Source of the DNA: Parcubacteria group bacterium
GTDB lineage: Bacteria > Patescibacteriota > Minisyncoccia > Phycocordibacterales > UBA12088
DNA length: 7,407 bases
Direction: 5' to 3'
Assembly: GCA_021731325.1 (NCBI GenBank)
Contig: JAKFXP010000016.1
Location: 1-7,407, forward strand
The position numbers were made by a program, and so were the translations under genes. The notes under the pieces were generated by a model, which saw only the letters and a list, made by a program, of their open reading frames with translations, did no database searches and was not told where the DNA came from. Positions 5,449 through 7,407 of this stretch are shown in pieces. Each line of letters starts with the position of its first letter. Position 1 is the first letter of the stretch.

Positions 5449-5853
5449 CTATTTCTTGATGGTCTTCTTTTTTGCTGCCACTTTCTCTACCCGTTCAACT
5501 TCGACCAGCGGAGCGCTGCTCTCTACGACCGGACCAAGCTCAATACGAACATGGGAGCACTCGCGATTGATAGGAGCCGCTCGTCCCATAGCGCGTGGCA
5601 TGTGACGTACGAAGACAACACCCTTATCAACCGTAATGATCTTAATCTTAAGACCTGCTTCGGTTACTTCCACATCCACCTGCTTTGCGTTTGCAAATGC
5701 CGAAGCCACAAGCTTTTTGAGAGGGAGTGCGGCTTTCTGTGGCATAAATGAAAGCATGACGAGCGAGTCGGCCACGGTCTTACCACGAAGCGCGTTCGCA
5801 ATGAGGCGAACCTTTCGGGGTGCATGACGGTAATTTTTAAGCGATGCTTTCAT
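5449..5853 (-). CDS. rplV: 50S ribosomal protein L22 (uL22)
   Basis: L22 contacts all 23S rRNA domains, and its beta hairpin lines the exit tunnel at the macrolide constriction. The body is recognisable: NYRHAPRKVRLIANALRGK (7-25), the helix around residues 42-57 (LPLKKLVASAFANA) and the extended hairpin FVRHMPRAMGRAAPINRECS (81-100) closing with HVRIELG. This hairpin carries ECSHVRIELG where most bacteria have R/KTSHI, so its tip and base are modestly divergent. At 134 residues it exceeds the usual ~110 because of a C-terminal extension of about 25 residues (ESSAPLVEVERVEK, then a lysine-rich end). The stop is TAG. It lies between S19 (23-base gap) and S3 (22-base gap) and has no visible Shine-Dalgarno. 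Confidence 0.97.
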   Translation of the reverse strand: MKASLKNYRHAPRKVRLIANALRGKTVADSLVMLSFMPQKAALPLKKLVASAFANAKQVDVEVTEAGLKIKIITVDKGVVFVRHMPRAMGRAAPINRECSHVRIELGPVVESSAPLVEVERVEKVAAKKKTIKK

Positions 5854-5876
5854 AGTAATGCTTCAAATACAAATGA

Positions 5877-6227
5877 TTATTTTTTCTTACTTGGACTTGC
5901 AGACGCGGTCTTTGCAGCTTTTGCAGTTGCAATCTCAGCCACCTTACGCTTCTGCTCAAGCTCTTTCTGAATCTTACCTCCGTGACGGGTAAACTTGGTT
6001 GATGGACTAAACTCACCGAGCTTATGACCTACCATGTCTTCGGTGCAGAGCACTTCGATATGTGACTTACCATTATGTACCCCGAAGGTAAAACCAACCA
6101 TTTCTGGACTGATACTACATGCGCGTGACCACGTCTTAATAACCCCTGTCTCAAGTGGTTTTTTTCCGGCGACCTTTTTGAGGACGCGTTCATCGACGTA
6201 TGGGCCTTTTTTGAGTGATCGTGACAT
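5877..6227 (-). CDS. rpsS: 30S ribosomal protein S19 (uS19), with a C-terminal tail
   Basis: S19 sits in the head of the 30S subunit, pairs with S13 and contacts the A-site finger and tRNA. The conserved core is complete: SRSLKKGPYVDERVLKKV (2-19), VIKTWSRACSISPEMVGFT (29-47), VHNGKSHIEV (50-59) and EDMVGHKLGEFSPSTKF (63-79). At 116 residues it is about 25 longer than a typical S19 of about 92; the extra is a Lys/Ala/Ser-rich tail from about residue 86 (KIQKELEQKRK..., ending SPSKKK), low in complexity and probably unstructured. The gene lies 74 bases after L2, behind a promoter-like sequence, with a predicted leader of roughly 30 bases. L22 follows after 23 bases. Confidence 0.98.
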   Translation of the reverse strand: MSRSLKKGPYVDERVLKKVAGKKPLETGVIKTWSRACSISPEMVGFTFGVHNGKSHIEVLCTEDMVGHKLGEFSPSTKFTRHGGKIQKELEQKRKVAEIATAKAAKTASASPSKKK

Positions 6228-6256
6228 AGCTGGTTGGATAAAATGTTGTCCGTGTG

Positions 6257-6271
6257 GCGTAGATACTACGC
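6257..6271. repeat. Perfect inverted repeat over the S19 promoter -10 box
   Basis: GCGTAG, three bases ATA, then CTACGC: a perfect 6-base-arm inverted repeat that contains the whole -10 box and ends just before the predicted start site. As DNA it could be an operator; in a read-through transcript from L2 it could form a short hairpin. No T-run follows, so it is not a classical terminator. A further copy of the half-sequence CGTAG lies at 6274-6278. Confidence 0.55.
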
Positions 6272-6291
6272 AACGTAGAGGGTATTGTCAA
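6263..6291 (-). promoter_or_regulatory. Candidate sigma70-type promoter upstream of S19
   Basis: Reading the minus strand, a perfect -35 box TTGACA (plus-strand 6286-6291) is followed by a 17-base spacer and a -10 box TAGTAT (6263-6268; four of six consensus positions). It lies in the 74-base L2-S19 gap, so coding constraint does not explain it. Predicted transcription start is near 6256, giving a leader of about 29 bases before S19. An inverted repeat covers the -10 box. This would allow S19 and the genes after it to be expressed independently of L23-L2. The match is seen in the sequence; activity is inferred. Confidence 0.6.
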
Positions 6292-6301
6292 TTTATAGGT
6301 C

Positions 6302-7147
6302 TTATTTCTTACGTTTTCCAACCTTTCGGCGAGAAACAATAAGGGCATTACTATACTTTTTCGGTGTGCGCGTCTTGTGACCCTTGCCAGTTGGCTTACC
6401 AAAAATACTGCGCGCACGACGGTGTCCACGTCCCTGCTTACCTTCACCACCACCGTGCGGGTGATCAACCGGGTTCATGGCCGTACCACGAACGGTAGGC
6501 CGGCGTCCAAGCCAGCGGCTACGTCCCGCCTTACCAATCGTGATCAAGTGATGCTCCTCGTTTGACACGACGCCAATGGTTGCCCATGCGGCGCTCACCA
6601 CCTTACGCACCTCCGTTGAGGGCATTTTGAGATGGGTGTATTTGCCATCTTGTGCAACGACCGTTGCGTAGTTGCCTGCTGAGCGAGCAAATCGAGCGCC
6701 TGCACCAGGAGTGGTCTCCACATTGTGTACTGAAAGACCGATAGGGATTTCACGAAGTGGCATACGTACCCCATCAACCGGCTTAGCGGTCTCAGACACA
6801 ATGAACGTATCACCTGCTTTCATGGTTTTGTGTGCAAGGACATAGCGGCGCTCACCATCTGCGTAGCACAGGAGTGCAATGTACGAGCTTCGGTTTGGAT
6901 CATATTCAATAGTTTCAACCTTTGCAGGGATATCACGCTTGTCGAACTTGAAGTCAATCATGCGATAACTCCTCTTGTGACCACCGCCGAGGTGACGGGA
7001 GGTAATTCTACCCTGACTGTTGCGACCAACGGCACGCTTACCACCCTTGGTGAGCGCCTTGTGTGGGGTTGAAGCCGTGACTACCGCTTTGTAAGAACGG
7101 GTCGTCATGTGACGGCGAGATTGAGTTGTTGGTCGGTACGTCTTCAT
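6302..7147 (-). CDS. rplB: 50S ribosomal protein L2 (uL2)
   Basis: L2 is a primary 23S rRNA binder near the peptidyl transferase centre and contributes to subunit association. The protein has 281 residues, close to the usual 270-280. Visible blocks include the N-terminal KTYRPTTQSRR, GRNSQGRITSRHLGGGHK (41-58), YRMIDFKFDK (61-70), the OB-like region EYDPNRSSYIALLCYADGE, GAGARFARSAGNYATVVA (148-165) and MNPVDHPHGGGEG (224-236). His229 is the conserved histidine of this last motif. The Lys/Arg-rich C-terminus ends GKRKK. Start and stop are unambiguous. It follows L23 by 7 bases and precedes a 74-base gap, the second longest in the cluster. No Shine-Dalgarno is visible; the bases before ATG are AT-rich (CGATTAT). 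Confidence 0.99.
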   Translation of the reverse strand: MKTYRPTTQSRRHMTTRSYKAVVTASTPHKALTKGGKRAVGRNSQGRITSRHLGGGHKRSYRMIDFKFDKRDIPAKVETIEYDPNRSSYIALLCYADGERRYVLAHKTMKAGDTFIVSETAKPVDGVRMPLREIPIGLSVHNVETTPGAGARFARSAGNYATVVAQDGKYTHLKMPSTEVRKVVSAAWATIGVVSNEEHHLITIGKAGRSRWLGRRPTVRGTAMNPVDHPHGGGEGKQGRGHRRARSIFGKPTGKGHKTRTPKKYSNALIVSRRKVGKRKK

Positions 7148-7154
7148 ATAATCG

Positions 7155-7407
7155 TTATACTATATCTATCTTGTCACCCTTGTTCAAAAAAACATATGCT
7201 TTCTTGAGACCTGATTTTATACCGCGTCGATTGCGCGAACGCAAGACAAAGGGACGAGCTTTCTTGTTTACAATATTCACTTTGCGAGGCTTTATGCCAT
7301 ACAAGGCTTCGATGGACTTCATGATGTCTTTTTTGGTGGCATCGGGGGCGACCTCAAAGACGTATGCGTGCTGCATGGTCATGTAGGCTGCTTTTTCAGT
7401 AATGCGC
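7155..7407 (-). CDS. rplW: 50S ribosomal protein L23 (uL23), 5'-partial
   Basis: L23 binds 23S rRNA domain III beside the polypeptide exit and is the docking site for trigger factor and SRP. The reading frame stays open to the window edge. Upstream of the methionine at 7382 it continues with RITEKAAY, the conserved N-terminal L23 motif, so that ATG is internal and the true start lies outside the window. Eighty-three residues are visible: RITEKAAY, then the beta strand HAYVFEVAPDATKKDI, the helix KSIEALYGIKPRKVNIV, the basic extended loop reaching toward the tunnel (about visible residues 42-64), and the closing strand KKAYVFLNKGDKIDIV. It ends in TAA, 7 bases before the L2 start. Family identity is near certain; only the missing N-terminus is unknown. 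Confidence 0.96.
   Translation of the reverse strand, partial: RITEKAAYMTMQHAYVFEVAPDATKKDIMKSIEALYGIKPRKVNIVNKKARPFVLRSRNRRGIKSGLKKAYVFLNKGDKIDIV

Noticed and set aside
7380..7382. ATG at 7382 as the L23 start
   Set aside because: The same frame continues upstream with RITEKAAY, the conserved L23 N-terminal motif, so the gene runs off the window.
1..7407. Code 25 (TGA as glycine), as in Gracilibacteria and SR1
   Set aside because: All genes translate full length with conserved ends in the standard bacterial code, and no in-frame TGA occurs in any of them.
1..7407. A hidden defence system, mobile element, CRISPR array or RNA gene
   Set aside because: The minus strand is almost fully occupied by recognised ribosomal protein genes. 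The only two gaps above 50 bases are explained by promoter-like elements; no repeats, transposase-like protein or tRNA fold is visible.

Overview
The window is one uninterrupted block of 17 ribosomal protein genes, all on the minus strand, so transcription runs from high to low coordinates. In transcription order they are L23 (5' end outside the window), L2, S19, L22, S3, L16, L29, S17, L14, L24, L5, S14, S8, L6, L18, S5 and L15 (3' end outside the window). This is the S10 cluster joined directly to the spc cluster in the canonical bacterial order. No mobile element, RNA gene, CRISPR array or plus-strand gene is supported, and no stretch longer than 125 bases lacks a gene.

The organism is most likely a member of the Candidate Phyla Radiation (Patescibacteria), probably in the Parcubacteria group. 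The basis is: no rpmD (L30) between S5 and L15, where only 10 bases remain; a 61-residue zinc-type S14; an S3 beginning MTHVAHPYAQRLGI; an S5 with a long Arg/Gly-rich N-terminal extension; and an L15 lacking the usual FEGGQ-type segment. The genes read in the standard bacterial code. The 16 visible stops are 12 TAA and 4 TAG with no TGA, and no in-frame TGA interrupts a gene, so the TGA-as-glycine code of Gracilibacteria and SR1 is neither needed nor suggested. Placement is inferred from protein features alone, without a tree.

Layout by region: 7155-7407 L23 and 6302-7147 L2; then a 74-base gap (6228-6301) with a good sigma70-type promoter and a perfect inverted repeat; then S19 to L5 (2511-6227), tightly packed with gaps of 5 to 48 bases; then a 125-base gap (2386-2510) with a second strong promoter and another inverted repeat; then S14 to L15 (1-2385), gaps 10 to 36 bases. 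Both promoters are TTGACA, 17 bases, TA(G/C)TAT. They suggest that a long read-through operon has internal restart points before S19 and before S14, not at the S17/L14 junction where S10 and spc are separate operons in E. coli.

Together the products build the peptide-tunnel, 5S rRNA and central-protuberance parts of the 50S subunit (L2, L5, L6, L14, L15, L16, L18, L22, L23, L24, L29) and the head and decoding/entry regions of the 30S subunit (S3, S5, S8, S14, S17, S19). None of the 16 visible ATG starts has a recognisable Shine-Dalgarno sequence in front of it. This is essential core machinery. I see no hidden new system; the points of interest are lineage-specific losses, protein tails and regulatory layout.
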